Shown here piece by piece: positions 36,646-48,167 of a DNA stretch of 64,000 bases. Origin of the DNA: Hanleya hanleyi. Lineage: Eukaryota; Mollusca; Polyplacophora; Lepidopleurida; Hanleyidae. The stretch spans positions 1-64,000 of the forward strand of contig JAVTVY010025199.1 in NCBI GenBank assembly GCA_036873755.1. Reading direction: 5' to 3'. How positions within the stretch are numbered: the stretch's first letter is position 1; every line of letters begins with the position of its first letter. Made by a program: the position numbers and the translations under genes. A model generated the notes under the pieces. It searched no databases. It saw nothing but the letters and a program-made list of their open reading frames with translations, and was not told the origin of the DNA.

Positions 36646-36928
36646 ATACAGTATATATGCACTTGAATATGAACCTAACCATAAAAACTATTCAGTTAAT
36701 TTCTTTTAGTTCACCGAATGACGGTCAACGTTCAGTTTTCACCGTCGGGTGTTGAGATAATCAACTTACCCTTCCGGTTAGATTTTGCTTGGTGAATTTA
36801 TTATCTATTTGTACTTGAGGTCATATTGAGCCCAACTAGTGGTCACATTGAAATACATGGCCATGTCATTATGTAGGAGTTAAGGCAGTTGAAAGTACTT
36901 GTTTGAAGCGAAATTGTTGCGGCGTATT
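36639..36928. repeat. 290-bp satellite spacer, type A
   Basis: Runs from TGGATTCATACAG to GCGGCGTATT between satellite blocks 1 and 2. Type A markers are ATATGCACTTG, ACCATAAAAAC, TTTCTTTTAG and GAGATAATC. Confidence 0.9.
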
Positions 36929-39724
36929 GGGGGAAATGTCCACTGGGGGAAATGCCCACTGGGAGAAATGTCCATGGGGGAAATGTCCAACTGGGGAAAT
37001 GTCCACTGGAGGAAATGTCCATGGGGGAAATGTCCACTCGGGGAAATGCCCACTGGGGGAAATGTCCATGGGGGAAATGTCCATGGGGGAAATGCCCACT
37101 GGAGGAAATGCCCACTGGGGAAATGTCCATGGGGGAATTGTCCACTGGAGGAAATGCCCTCTGGAGGAAAGGTCCACTGGGGGAAATGCCCACTGGGGGA
37201 AATGTCCACTGGAGGAAATGTCCACTGGGAAAAATGTCCGCTGGGGGAAATGTCCATGGGGAAAATGTCCACTGGGGGAAATGCCCACTGGGGAAAATGC
37301 CCACTGGGGGAAATGTCCACTGTAGGAAAGGCCCACTGGGGGAAATGGCCACTGGGGGAAATGTCCATGGGGGAAATGCCCACTGGAAGAAATGTCCACT
37401 GGAGGAAAGGTTCATGGGGGAAATGCCCACTGGAGGAAATGCCCACTGTGAGAAATGTCCATGGGGGAAATGTCCATTGGGGGAAATGCCCACTGGGGGA
37501 AATGTCCATGGGGGAAATGTCCACTGGGGGAAATGGCCACTGGGGGAAATGTCCACTGGGGAAAATGTCCACTGGGGGAAATGTCCATGGGGAAAATGTC
37601 CACTGGGGGAAATGCCCACTGGAGGAAATGCCCACTGGGGGAAATGTCCACTGGAGGAAATGCCCACTGGGGGAAATGTCCACTGGAGGAAATGTCCACT
37701 GGGAAAATGTCATCTGCAGGAAATCTCCATGGGGAAATGTTCACTTGGGGAAATGTGCACTGGAGGAAATGTCCATGGGGGAAATGTCCACTGGGGGAAA
37801 TGCCCACTGGGGGAAATGTCCATGGGGAGAATGTCCACTGGGGGAAATGTGCACTGGGGGAAATGTCCATGGGGGAAATGTCCACTGGGGGAAATGTCCA
37901 CTGGGGGAAATGCCCACTGGGGAAATGTCCACTGGGGAAATGTCCATTGGGGGAAATGTCCACTGGGGGAAATGCCCACTGGAGGAAATGTCCACTGGGG
38001 GAAATGCCCACTGGGAGAAATGTCCACTGGGGAAATGTCCACTGGGGGAAATGCCCACTTGGCGAAATGCCCACTGGGGGAAATGTCCACTGGAGGAAAT
38101 GTCCACTGGAGGAAATTTCCACTGGGGGAAATGTCCTCTGGAGGAAATGTCCACTGGAGGAATTGTCCACTGGAGGAATTGTCCACTGGGGGAAATGTCC
38201 ACTGCAGGAAATGTCCACTTGGGGAAATGTCCACTGGGGGAAATGCCCACTGGGGGAAATGTCCACTGGAGGAAATGTCCACCGGAGGAAATGTCCACTG
38301 GAGGAAATGTCCACTGGGGGAAATGTCCTCTGGAGGAAATGTCCACTGGAGGAAATGTCCACTGGAGGAAATGTCCATTGGGGGAAATGTCCACTGGAGG
38401 AAATGTCCACTGGGGGAAATGTCCACTGGGGGAAATGCCCACTGGGAGAAATGTCCACTGGGGGAAATGTCCACTGGGGAAATGTCCACTGGGGGAAATG
38501 CCCACTGGGGGAAATGTCCACTAGGGGAAATGTTCACTGGGGGAAATGCCCACTGGGGGAAATGTCCATGGGGGAAATGTCCACTGGGAGAAATGTCCAC
38601 TGGGGGAAATGTCCACTGGGGGAAATGTCCATGGGGGAAATGTCCACTGGGGGAAATGTCCACTGGGAAAATGCCCACTGGGGGAAATGCCCACTGAGGG
38701 AAATGTCCACTGGCGGAAATGTCCATTGGGGGAAATGTCCACTGGGGGAAATGCCCACTGGAGGAAATGTCCACTGGGGGAAATGCCCACTGGGAGAAAT
38801 GTCCACTGGGGAAATGTCCACTGGGGGAAATGCCCACTTGGCGAAATGCCCACTGGGGGAAATGTCCACTGGAGGAAATGTCCACTGGAGGAAATTTCCA
38901 CTGGGGGAAATGTCCTCTGGAGGAAATGTCCACTGGAGGAATTGTCCACTGGAGGAATTGTCCACTGGGGGAAATGTCCACTGCAGGAAATGTCCACTTG
39001 GGGAAATGTCCACTGGGGGAAATGCCCACTGGGGGAAATGTCCACTGGAGGAAATGTCCACCGGAGGAAATGTCCACTGGAGGAAATGTCCACTGGGGGA
39101 AATGTCCTCTGGAGGAAATGTCCACTGGAGGAAATGTCCACTGGAGGAAATGTCCATTGGGGGAAATGTCCACTGGAGGAAATGTCCACTGGGGGAAATG
39201 TCCACTGGGGGAAATGCCCACTGGGAGAAATGTCCACTGGGGGAAATGTCCACTGGGGAAATGTCCACTGGGGGAAATGCCCACTGGGGGAAATGTCCAC
39301 TAGGGGAAATGTTCACTGGGGGAAATGCCCACTGGGGGAAATGTCCATGGGGGAAATGTCCATGGGGGAATTGTCCGCTGGGGGAAATGTCCGCTGGGAG
39401 AAATGCCCGCTGAGGGAAATGTCCACTGTGGGAAATGCCCACTGAAGGAAATGTCCGCTGGATGAAATGTCTATGGGGGAAATGCCCACTGGGGGAAATG
39501 TCCACTGGGGGAAATGTCCACTGGGGGAATGTCCATGGGGGAAATGTCCGCTGGGGGAAATTCCCACTGGGGGAAATGTACATGGGGAAAATGTCCGCTG
39601 GGGGATATGCCCACTGGGGGAAATGGCCACTGGGGGAAATGCCCACTGGGGGAAATGCCCACTGGGGTAAATGTCCGCTGGGGGAAATATCCGCTGGGGG
39701 AAGTGTCCACTGGGATAAATGTCC

Positions 39725-40014
39725 TGGATTCATACAGTATATATGGACTTGAATATGAACCTAACCTTAAAAACTATTCAGTTAATTTTTTTTAGTTCAC
39801 CGAATGACGGTCAACGTTCAGTTTTCACCGTCGGGTGTTGAGGTAATCAACTTACCCTTCCGGTTAGATTTTGCTCGGTGAATGTATTATCTATTTGTAC
39901 TTGAGGTCATATTGAGCCCAACTAGTGGTCACATTGAAATACATGGCCATGTCATTATGTAGGAGTTAAGGCAGTTGAAAGTACTTGTTTGAAGCGAAAT
40001 TGTTGCGGCGTATT
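39725..40014. repeat. 290-bp satellite spacer, type B
   Basis: Same ends and length as the spacer at 36639. Type B markers are ATATGGACTTG, ACCTTAAAAAC, TTTTTTTTAG, GAGGTAATC and GAATGTATT. Confidence 0.9.
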
Positions 40015-40934
40015 GGGGGAAATGTCCACTGGGGGAAATGCCCACTGGGAGAAATGTCCATGGGGGAAATGTCCAACGGGGGAAATGTCCACTGGAGGAA
40101 ATGTCCATGGGGGAAATGTCCACTGGGGGAAATGCCCACTGGGGGAAATGTCCATGGGGGAAATGTCCACTGGGGGAAATGTCCACTGGAGGAAATGGCC
40201 ACTGGAGGAAATGTCCACTGGGGGAAATGCCCACTGGGAGAAATGTCCACTGGGGAAATGTCCACTGGGGGAAATGCCCACTGGGGGAAATGCCCACTGG
40301 AGGAAATGTCCACTGGAGGAAATGTCCACTGGGGGAAATGTCCTCTGGAGGAAATGTCCACTGGAGGAATTGTCCACTGGAGGAAGTGTCCACTGGGGGA
40401 AATGTCCACTGGAGGAAATGTCCACTGGGATAAATGTCCACTTGGGGAAATGCCCACTGGGGGAAATGCCCACTGGGGGAAATGTCCACTGGAGGAAATG
40501 TCCACTGGAGGAAATGTCCACTGGGGGAAATGCCCACTGGGGGAAATGTCCACTGGGGGAAATGTCCACTGGGGGAAATGCCCACTGGGGGAAATGTCCA
40601 CTGGGGGAAATGCCCACTGAAGGAAATGTCCGCTGGATGAAATGTCTCTGGGGGAAATGCAATGCCCACTGGGGGAAATGTCCACTGGGGGAATGTCCAT
40701 GGGGGAAATGTCCGCTGGGGGAAATTCCCACTGGGGGATATGTACATGGGAGAAATGTCCGCTGGGGGATATGCCCACTGGGGGAAATGTCCATGGGGGA
40801 AATGTCCACTGGGGGAAATGTGCACTGGAGGAAATGTCCATGGGGGAAATGTCAACTGGGGGAAATGCCCACTGGGGGAAATGTCCACTGGGGGAAATGT
40901 CCGCTGGGGGAAGTGTCCACTGGGATAAATGTCC

Positions 40935-41224
40935 TGGATTCATACAGTATATATGCACTTGAATATGAACCTAACCATAAAAACTATTCAGTTAATTTCT
41001 TTTAGTTCACCGAATGACGGTCAACGTTCAGTTTTCACCGTCGGGTGTTGAGATAATCAACTTACCCTTCCGGTTAGATTTTGCTTGGTGAATTTATTAT
41101 CTATTTGTACTTGAGGTCATATTGAGCCCAACTAGTGGTCACATTGAAATACATGGCCATGTCATTATGTAGGAGTTAAGGCAGTTGAAAGTACTTGTTT
41201 GAAGCGAAATTGTTGCGGCGTATT
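40935..41224. repeat. 290-bp satellite spacer, type A (second)
   Basis: Carries all type A markers and is almost identical to 36639-36928. Confidence 0.9.
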
Positions 41225-42489
41225 GGGGGAAATGTCCACTGGGGGAAATGCCCACTGGGAGAAATGTCCATGGGGGAAATGTCCAACGGGGGAAATGTCC
41301 ACTGGAGGAAATGTCCATGGGGGAAGTGTCCACTGGGGGAAATGCCCACTGGGGGAAATGTGCATGGGGGAAATGTCCACTGGGAGAAATGTCCACTGGG
41401 GGAAATGTCCACTGGGGGAAATGTCCATGGGGGAAATGTCCACTGGGGGAAATGTCCACTGGGAAAATGCCCACTGGGGGAAATGCCCACTGAGGGAAAT
41501 GTCCACTGGCGGAAATGTCCATTGGGGGAAATGTCCACTGGGGGAAATGCCCACTGGAGGAAATGTCCACTGGGGGAAATGCCCACTGGGAGAAATGTCC
41601 ACTGGGGAAATGTCCACTGGGGGAAATGCCCACTTGGCGAAATGCCCACTGGGGGAAATGTCCACTGGAGGAAATGTCCACTGGAGGAAATTTCCACTGG
41701 GGGAAATGTCCTCTGGAGGAAATGTCCACTGGAGGAATTGTCCACTGGAGGAATTGTCCACTGGGGGAAATGTCCACTGCAGGAAATGTCCACTTGGGGA
41801 AATGTCCACTGGGGGAAATGCCCACTGGGGGAAATGTCCACTGGAGGAAATGTCCACCGGAGGAAATGTCCACTGGAGGAAATGTCCACTGGGGGAAATG
41901 TCCTCTGGAGGAAATGTCCACTGGAGGAAATGTCCACTGGAGGAAATGTCCATTGGGGGAAATGTCCACTGGAGGAAATGTCCACTGGGGGAAATGTCCA
42001 CTGGGGGAAATGCCCACTGGGAGAAATGTCCACTGGGGGAAATGTCCACTGGGGAAATGTCCACTGGGGGAAATGCCCACTGGGGGAAATGTCCACTAGG
42101 GGAAATGTTCACTGGGGGAAATGCCCACTGGGGGAAATGTCCATGGGGGAAATGTCCGCTGGGGGAAATGTCCGCTGGGAGAAATGCCCGCTGAGGGAAA
42201 TGTCCACTGTGGGAAATGCCCACTGAAGGAAATGTCCGCTGGATGAAATGTCTATGGGGGAAATGCCCACTGGGGGAAATGTCCACTGGGGGAATGTCCA
42301 TTGGGGAAATGCCCGCTGGGGGAAATTCCCACTGGGGGAAATGTACATGGGAGAAATGTCCGCTGGGGGATATGCCCACTGGGGGAAATGGCCACTGGGG
42401 GAAATACCCACTGGGGGAAATGCCCACTGGGGTAAATGCCCGCTGGGGGAAATATCCGCTGGGGGAAGTGTCCACTGGGATAAATGTCC

Positions 42490-42779
42490 TGGATTCATAC
42501 AGTATATTTGGACTTGAATATGAACCTAACCTTAAAAACTATTCAGTTAATTTTTTTTAGTTCACCGAATGACGGTCAACGTTCAGTTTTCACCGTCGGG
42601 TGTTGAGGTAATCAACTTACCCTTCCGGTTAGATTTTGCTTGGTGAATGTATTATATATTTGTACTTGAGGTCATATTGAGCCCAACTAGTGGTCACATT
42701 GAAATACATGGCCATGTCATTATGTAGGAGTTAAGGCAGTTAAAAGTACTTGTTTGAAGCGAAATTGTTGCGGCGTATT
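42490..42779. repeat. 290-bp satellite spacer, type B (second)
   Basis: Carries the type B markers and ends the array. After GGCGTATT the sequence becomes unique (TTAGATAGAAATGG). Confidence 0.9.
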
Positions 42780-43186
42780 TTTAGATAGAAATGGTGATCA
42801 TGGTGCACCATAGGACATATATTCAAGAAATGTAATAAATAATCCAAGAATATATTTTGGTGTGCGATTTATTTTCTGAAAATACATGGACGAAAATGGA
42901 TAAGGGCGCCTGTTGCCGTATATTTGGTAGCGATATACGGCATATTTGTATGGTTTGTATTTTCTCATACTTAACCTCCTACCTACTTGCTCTAACCAAT
43001 GTACTACGCTTTTTGTTTTTTGTGGGTTCAGTCATAATATTATGTTGTAACTGATAAGTTTATTCATAATAATACGCTATAGAACGCTATAAAGGGACAC
43101 AGGACAGGATCCCTTGAGGACAGCAGCTCAATAGGCTTGGCGCCCGTATGGGCAAGATCCCAATGGGCTTATTCGAGAAGTGAACA
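42780..43186. other. Unique sequence between two MULE elements, no gene seen
   Basis: A 65-codon ORF (42857-43054) has a hydrophobic stretch but no recognisable family or supporting context. Confidence 0.4.
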
Positions 43187-43195
43187 CCAGCCCAC

Positions 43196-43853
43196 GGGGT
43201 ACCGACATTATTCCCCAACGACAGTTTCCCCAGCGACATTTTCCCCAGCGACATTTTCCCCCACGACAGTATCCCCACACGACATTTTCCCCAGGCGACA
43301 TTTTCCGCACCCTAATATTACGTGCTGTAATAATTACGACCTGCCGACAATCGCAGTCGCTGTCATTTCCCCATCTTGATTTTTTTAAGTTTACACGTAG
43401 GAGAGTTGTAGGAATTTAAGGGGTATTGTTGAAGTGATCAAATAAAAATATCAAATTTTTGCCGCTTTCATGCAGAGGAAATTTTTGATCACTTTTCATT
43501 CATTGGCATATAATCTTCTTAAGTCACGATCCGAATAAATAACTTCAAATTTCTTTGCAGCATTGTTTATATTATACTCTTAGTTAAGCTGACTGAGTGA
43601 TTAATCCGTAATCCCATGATAAGTTATCTAGCCTACCTTTGTTTCACTCGCCAATTGCCTTCATCTTACTGCTCCTGCTTGTTGATTAATTCTTAATCCC
43701 ATGATAAAGTCTTCCACGAACAGCACGTAATATTACGGTGGGAGAAAATGTCGCCTGGGGAAATTGTCGTGTGGGGATACTGTCGTGGGGGAAAATGTCG
43801 GTGGGGAAAATGTCGCTGGAGAAACTGTCGTTGGGGGATAATGTCATGGACTC
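43196..43853. mobile_element. MULE-type MITE with 9-bp target duplication CCAGCCCAC
   Basis: 658 bp. The ends are GGGGTACC-GACATTATTCC on the left and, reversed, GAGTCCAT-GACATTATCCC on the right. Each is followed by five or six direct repeats of CGACATTTTCCCC or CGACAGTTTCCCC and then a palindromic GTAATATTACG segment. The 9-bp sequence CCAGCCCAC flanks both sides (43187-43195 and 43854-43862). A 9-bp duplication and long TIRs fit Mutator-like elements. The interior (about 43330-43720) is AT-rich without a transposase. Confidence 0.85.
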
Positions 43854-44082
43854 CCAGCCCACAACTATTTTCACTGGGAAATATCGGAGAAATAGATGTA
43901 AAGGAGAATTTTAACAAATGTGGTACAAACGATTTGGCACGAAACAATTATTTAAAAAAAGAAAGATTTTTTTTCGGGTAATTCTTATATTTCACGAAGA
44001 AAAAATATTTTGATTCGAAACAGTAATAATCAGAGAAATAAATAGGAAAAAAATTAGCATTTTTTGTTTTTGCCAATCACGA

Positions 44083-44213
44083 CGCTCGACACAAGCTGCA
44101 GGCATGATGCGCTCTAGTCCCCTTTCTCTCAGAGTGTCGATACTAATTTTTACTGGAATACTTATTCGAGTAATGGCGGCTCGTTTGGAATATGTTTTCC
44201 ATCTCTCGAGTGG
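44083..44213. repeat. ~130-bp direct repeat, left copy
   Basis: AATCACGACG-TCGACACAAG, CATGATGCGCTCTAGTC and GAGTAATGGCGGCTCGTTTG are shared with 46923-47056 in the same orientation. The two copies bracket a piggyBac-like MITE and the FLYWCH MULE. Confidence 0.75.
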
Positions 44214-44443
44214 AAACTACATGTTTGATGATTATGTCGGCGAGCATGTGATTTGTTTTTGTAGCATTGTTTTATACCACTGATCATTTTACACCTACGC
44301 CGCATTCTGGAGGGACTGCTGGTGGGTTCTCTCTTTCATGTATTCCCTAAAATATGTTAGAGTACTTCTGGGTAAACACCATTATGCTTATAGTGATAAG
44401 ACCTGGCGCTATGTCCATTACTTTGCTGATATTTGCTTCTTTA

Positions 44444-45023
44444 CCCTACCTGGCCTGGTTGGGGGGGGGGGGTGGCGTAAAGTGCCCCCCTAGTGAACTT
44501 TTCTCTGCTGCTCTGAAACGACAAAACCGAGGAGGCTAAACTTGGTGACTTTAAAGCTTATCTTATTGGATTCATTTTGAGCCTATTTTCATATACCCCC
44601 GGGCAGAGGATCATGGGTAAATTCAAAATGGCGTCCATGTGGTATCCGTGAAAGTCGTGTTTCTCTCAATTTCCTCACATTTTCCTTGCTTAAAAGGCCT
44701 TGAAAGTATTTTATTTATGCAAAACTAATTATTCTAGATTTTATTTGATTTTTTTCGATAGAAAAATCGGAAAAATGAAAATTTCGAAAATCGACCCCAA
44801 AAAGGTCGAAAAATGGCTTCCGGGAAGATGACGTCACTGTGACGTCATCATGGCGGCCATCTTGGATTTTTTTACATTTCCCTGTAGGGCTTGAACCCAA
44901 GATATTGTGTGGTAAGTTTCAGTGCTCCAGCCTTAGTGGTAGAGAAAATATATAGGTAGAGCACTTTCCGGCCCCCCCCCCCACAGGCTGTGATACACCC
45001 CAAATCGCCCAGGCCAGGTAGGG
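44444..45023. mobile_element. piggyBac-like MITE (copy 2, diverged)
   Basis: Ends CCCTACCTGGCCTGG and CCAGGTAGGG. The right flank is TTAA (45024-45027) and the left flank is decayed to TTTA. G/C tracts occur inside both ends. The interior has GATGACGTCACTGTGACGTC and ATGGCGGCCATC motifs as in the other copies. The short ORF 44354-44539 only runs through the end. Confidence 0.75.
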
Positions 45024-45186
45024 TTAAGATCATGGTGTTCAGCAGAGCAAACATATCGAATCAACTTTATCTTGAATGACTGGAGTGGTAGCTCTAACTG
45101 TACTTCCATGTTTAATTTTTTGGTATCGGTGTATATAAACTTTTTTGCACCTACTTGTAACAGAGCAGATCAAATGCTGCCATTTT

Positions 45187-46089
45187 GGGATCCGGACAAA
45201 ACCCCCAGCGGACAAAACCCCCTAGGACAAAACACCCACGGACAAAACCCCCAAAATTGAAAAGTCGGACAAAACCCCCATCTCACCCCAAAATAGCTAT
45301 TTTAGACAGAATTTTTACATTTTTAATATAGAAATTTATAAATTTCTATTCCCTAAGATCCTTGTCATTTTTTTGTGTATTTCAGCTATAAGGATTATAA
45401 TGACTGGTGTACACTAAACAATTACTATACAAGGAGTGGACCATTAATCTTCACTCCTCTATTGACCAAAGCCATGATCCTAACAATTTTCAAACTGAGG
45501 CAGCAAAGGTTCGCAAGGTCGTACGACATCCAGCAGTTGCCAACCGAGGAAATCCAGGACAGATCATTGTTGACCAAATGACTGCCGGTGGGAGACTTGC
45601 ACTTGGTCAGATAGATTTCATGAAAAGGACCATTCGAAGGCAACGAAAATGATCATTCCAATGCCATCGTCCCTCCAGGAGTTGAGAATTGAAGACGCAT
45701 GGACAACGACAGGAGGAGATGACCAAGGTCTTTTCCTGTTCAACGACAACGGCGTGCAGTCCAGAAAACGTATCATCCTGTTTGGTACAGAAGATGGTCT
45801 GCGTCATCTGTCACGTTCCGACAATTGATACATGGATGGCACCTTTGACACAGCACCATCTCTTTTTTTTGCAACTTTACGTCATCCGATTAAGAGATTA
45901 ATAAATATGTTATAACATCATATAACTTTTGTCTTGAGATCTTATCATTTACCATGTTATTTCTTTTATTCCTAAAATAGGATAGGAAATAATGGCGGTT
46001 TAGTCCAGTGGGGGTATGTCCGGTGGGGGTTATGTCCGGTTGGGGTTTTGTCCTGGGGGTTTTGTCCGTGGGGGTTTTGTCCTACACCC
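45187..46089 (+). mobile_element. Mutator-like element with perfect 9-bp target duplication TGCCATTTT
   Basis: 903 bp, flanked by TGCCATTTT at 45178-45186 and 46090-46098. The ends are GGGATCC-GGACAAAACCCCC and, reversed, GGGTGTA-GGACAAAACCCCC, each followed by three or four further GGACAAAACCCCC-type direct repeats. The interior encodes a decayed FLYWCH/MULE transposase fragment. This ties the repeat-built TIR architecture in this window to the Mutator superfamily. Confidence 0.88.
45375..45900 (+). pseudogene. FLYWCH-type MULE transposase fragment, frameshifted
   Basis: Three overlapping reading frames together resemble the N-terminal part of animal MULE transposases. First comes a W-C containing remnant like a FLYWCH zinc finger (45375-45460). 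Next is the spacer ending LKRTIRRQR-like, here MKRTIRRQRK (45590-45650). Last is a region with RIILFGTEDGLRHLSRSD followed by YMDGTF (about 45756-45846), which matches the start of the MULE catalytic region in pattern. Stops after SDN (about 45828) and after RQRK, and a frame change near the oligo-T at 45862, break it. The catalytic DDE core beyond this is missing, so it cannot move the element itself. Family assignment is from motif memory. Confidence 0.75.
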
Positions 46090-46251
46090 TGCCATTTTAT
46101 AGTGGTGTCCCACTGAAATATCATGCCGTAGGCAGACATGACACCCCACCCAATCACATTATACTGACACCGAGCGAACCAGTCCTTGTCTATCCTCTTA
46201 ATGCTGAGCGTAAGCGAAAAAGCAACAAGTTCCATTTCTTCAAGTCTTCGG

Positions 46252-46324
46252 TATGACCCGGCCTAGGATTGATCCCCGTACTTTACCGCTTACGAGACCA
46301 ACGCTCTAACCATTAGGCCACCGC
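46252..46324 (-). repeat. tRNA-like sequence (SINE head or tRNA pseudogene)
   Basis: On the minus strand there is an A-box-like TGGCCTAATGG with GTTAGAGCG, an anticodon-arm-like CTCGTAA loop (CGT if real), and a B-box-like GGGATCAATCC. The acceptor ends do not pair, so an intact tRNA gene is unlikely. Either a tRNA-derived SINE or a pseudogene. Confidence 0.4.
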
Positions 46325-46695
46325 ATAGACCAGTGACAAGCTCTGGCTCACACGCATATATTTCTTCTGATAAAGTGAAGTTTTTATCATATCGTGCACG
46401 TATCATTTCTTTCCCATAATTCACGTTAATTATAAATCCTGATATCGTTATTCACAAAATAGAGAATATGTTGGGATCCAACGTGCATAAATCGCAGTGA
46501 CGTCATCAGTCGCTCAACATGAATGTGTTACAATCATTGGGCCGTTATGGTGAACCGCACCCGGGATGTTTCAGTTTGGTCTGCTAATGTACATGTACTA
46601 GAAATTCTCCCGGGGCTTCATCCAACTGGTTGATTAAAGATAGACATGCCCCACAGAGCACAAGGCAATGAGAATTAAAAAATTCCTCACAAGCA

Positions 46696-46715
46696 CCCCC
46701 CCCCCCCCCCCCCCC
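46696..46715. repeat. Poly-C run, 20 bases
   Basis: An uninterrupted C homopolymer followed by ACCCC. Its length may be unreliable in the assembly. Confidence 0.9.
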
Positions 46716-46922
46716 ACCCCTTGTACACGGGTAAATGTGATAAACGCCATAAATATGGAACGAGATGTACTGAGCGCTGATTTATGGTATAGCTTTTATC
46801 AAAACTCAATTATTGGATTATTTGTCAGAAAATGATGGGATTTTCCCATATAATACTCTTTAAAACCCGTGCAAGATGACGAGCTCGTTATCCCATAAAC
46901 GGGGTGAGCGAACATAAAGACG

Positions 46923-47056
46923 ACTGGCTAATCACGACGATCGACACAAGATGCTGGCATGATGCGCTCTAGTCTCGTTTCTCTCAGAGTGTCGTTAATA
47001 ATTTTTACTGGAATACTTATTCGAGTAATGGCGGCTCGTTTGGAATATGTTTTCCT
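46923..47056. repeat. ~130-bp direct repeat, right copy
   Basis: Partner of 44083-44213, about 2.84 kb downstream, with a handful of substitutions. Identity not recognised. Confidence 0.75.
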
Positions 47057-47059
47057 TCT

Positions 47060-48167
47060 CTCGAAGGAACGCTCTTAATCCCGCTTAAAAGTAAAAATTT
47101 GCGAATGCGTTCTCCATATCATATCAGTCTATGTAATTCATATCCTCTCTTGTTCTTTACTCGAAGTTTTGCGCATATGCACTGAAATTATCATATTCAC
47201 ACATGTTCGCGTGCCTTCCGACAAAGGCTTTACCGAGAACAATACAGCAAACAACCTACTCATGCATGGACTATGTCAGGGGAAGTGTCATATTTTCCTG
47301 TGAACTTTAGTTCAACAGATATAAATATGAAAATTAAAGAACCGGCCGGGGGTCATCATTCTCAAATTTCTCGAAGATTTCGGGTGGCAGGTTCGTAGAT
47401 TTTCGTTCGTCAGTTCCAAATGCCCGCTCATATTCCGAGGCGTCAGTGCCAAAAAATATTTGAAAAAAATAAAATAAAATTAATACTGGTGTTGCTGGTG
47501 AAAATTGAAATGTTAAGCTTTACACGGACCAATACTTTATGTAGTTTTCTGTTGGTATACCTGCTCAAATCCTTTTCAGTCCTGTTACCGACACGCTGAA
47601 AACTGCAGCCATGCCAACTGCACTACCCACTGGCTATTGATGATAAATTCCGAGCGCGTTAGGTTCATAGAGCAAAAGGAGAGTCAAGAACCGGACTGGG
47701 CCAGGGAGTCCTGGCTTTAACCTGGAACTCTATAAATATATGAATGAAAACATAATAGGCTGATGAATACAAGTTGATGAAGTTACTGAGAGTTGTGTTC
47801 GGATTTGCTGAAATAACGATGTGCTCTTTAAAGCAAGGATGTTACATTTTATTTTCGTTTCGTTACATTTGTCCACTTTCATCGATAAAATACTCATGTA
47901 CTCTGTCAATATTCAATTTTATTTAAAATGACACTGAGTACATCACAGTTTAGCAAATTGTAAAGTTGATTCATGGGTGATATTAAGATTGGACACAAAA
48001 CTGTCAGTAAATGGAGGCAATACACGATGCATTAAACAAAAAAGCGACAGTTTTCATCCACTATTCTGTTATGGACTAGAAAGTTCGTTTCTTGCAGTAG
48101 GGACTTGACAAAAATGGGTGGGGTCGGTTGTCTCACGGTTTTCCATCCACTCTGTAATATTTGGGAA
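47060..48167. other. No recognisable gene
   Basis: Mixed sequence with short ORFs on both strands and no shared repeats that I can identify. Confidence 0.4.

Larger units (their letters stand above)
36136..42489. repeat. MULE-TIR-derived 15/16-bp satellite in four blocks with 290-bp spacers
   Basis: The consensus unit is GGGGGAAATGTCCACT (16 bp), with a 15-bp variant lacking the C of CAC. Blocks are 36136-36638, 36929-39724, 40015-40934 and 41225-42489, about 5.5 kb or roughly 345 units. The unit has no stop codon in any of the six frames. Sixteen is not a multiple of three, so ORFs of hundreds of codons with a 16-residue period appear on both strands; none is a gene. Larger pieces are duplicated inside (for example about 37.94-38.56 kb, 38.72-39.34 kb and 41.51-42.14 kb). 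Confidence 0.95.

Noticed and set aside
36136..42489. CRISPR-like array of regularly spaced repeats
   Set aside because: Units of 15/16 bp abut without spacers, the 290-bp spacers are identical to each other, and the genome is eukaryotic.
36136..42517. Long ORFs of up to 652 codons on both strands in the satellite
   Set aside because: The 16-bp unit lacks stops in every frame. All six frames are open at once and the residues simply cycle with the repeat.
46252..46324. Functional tRNA gene on the minus strand
   Set aside because: A- and B-box-like motifs are present, but the acceptor ends do not pair. A SINE head or pseudogene is more likely.
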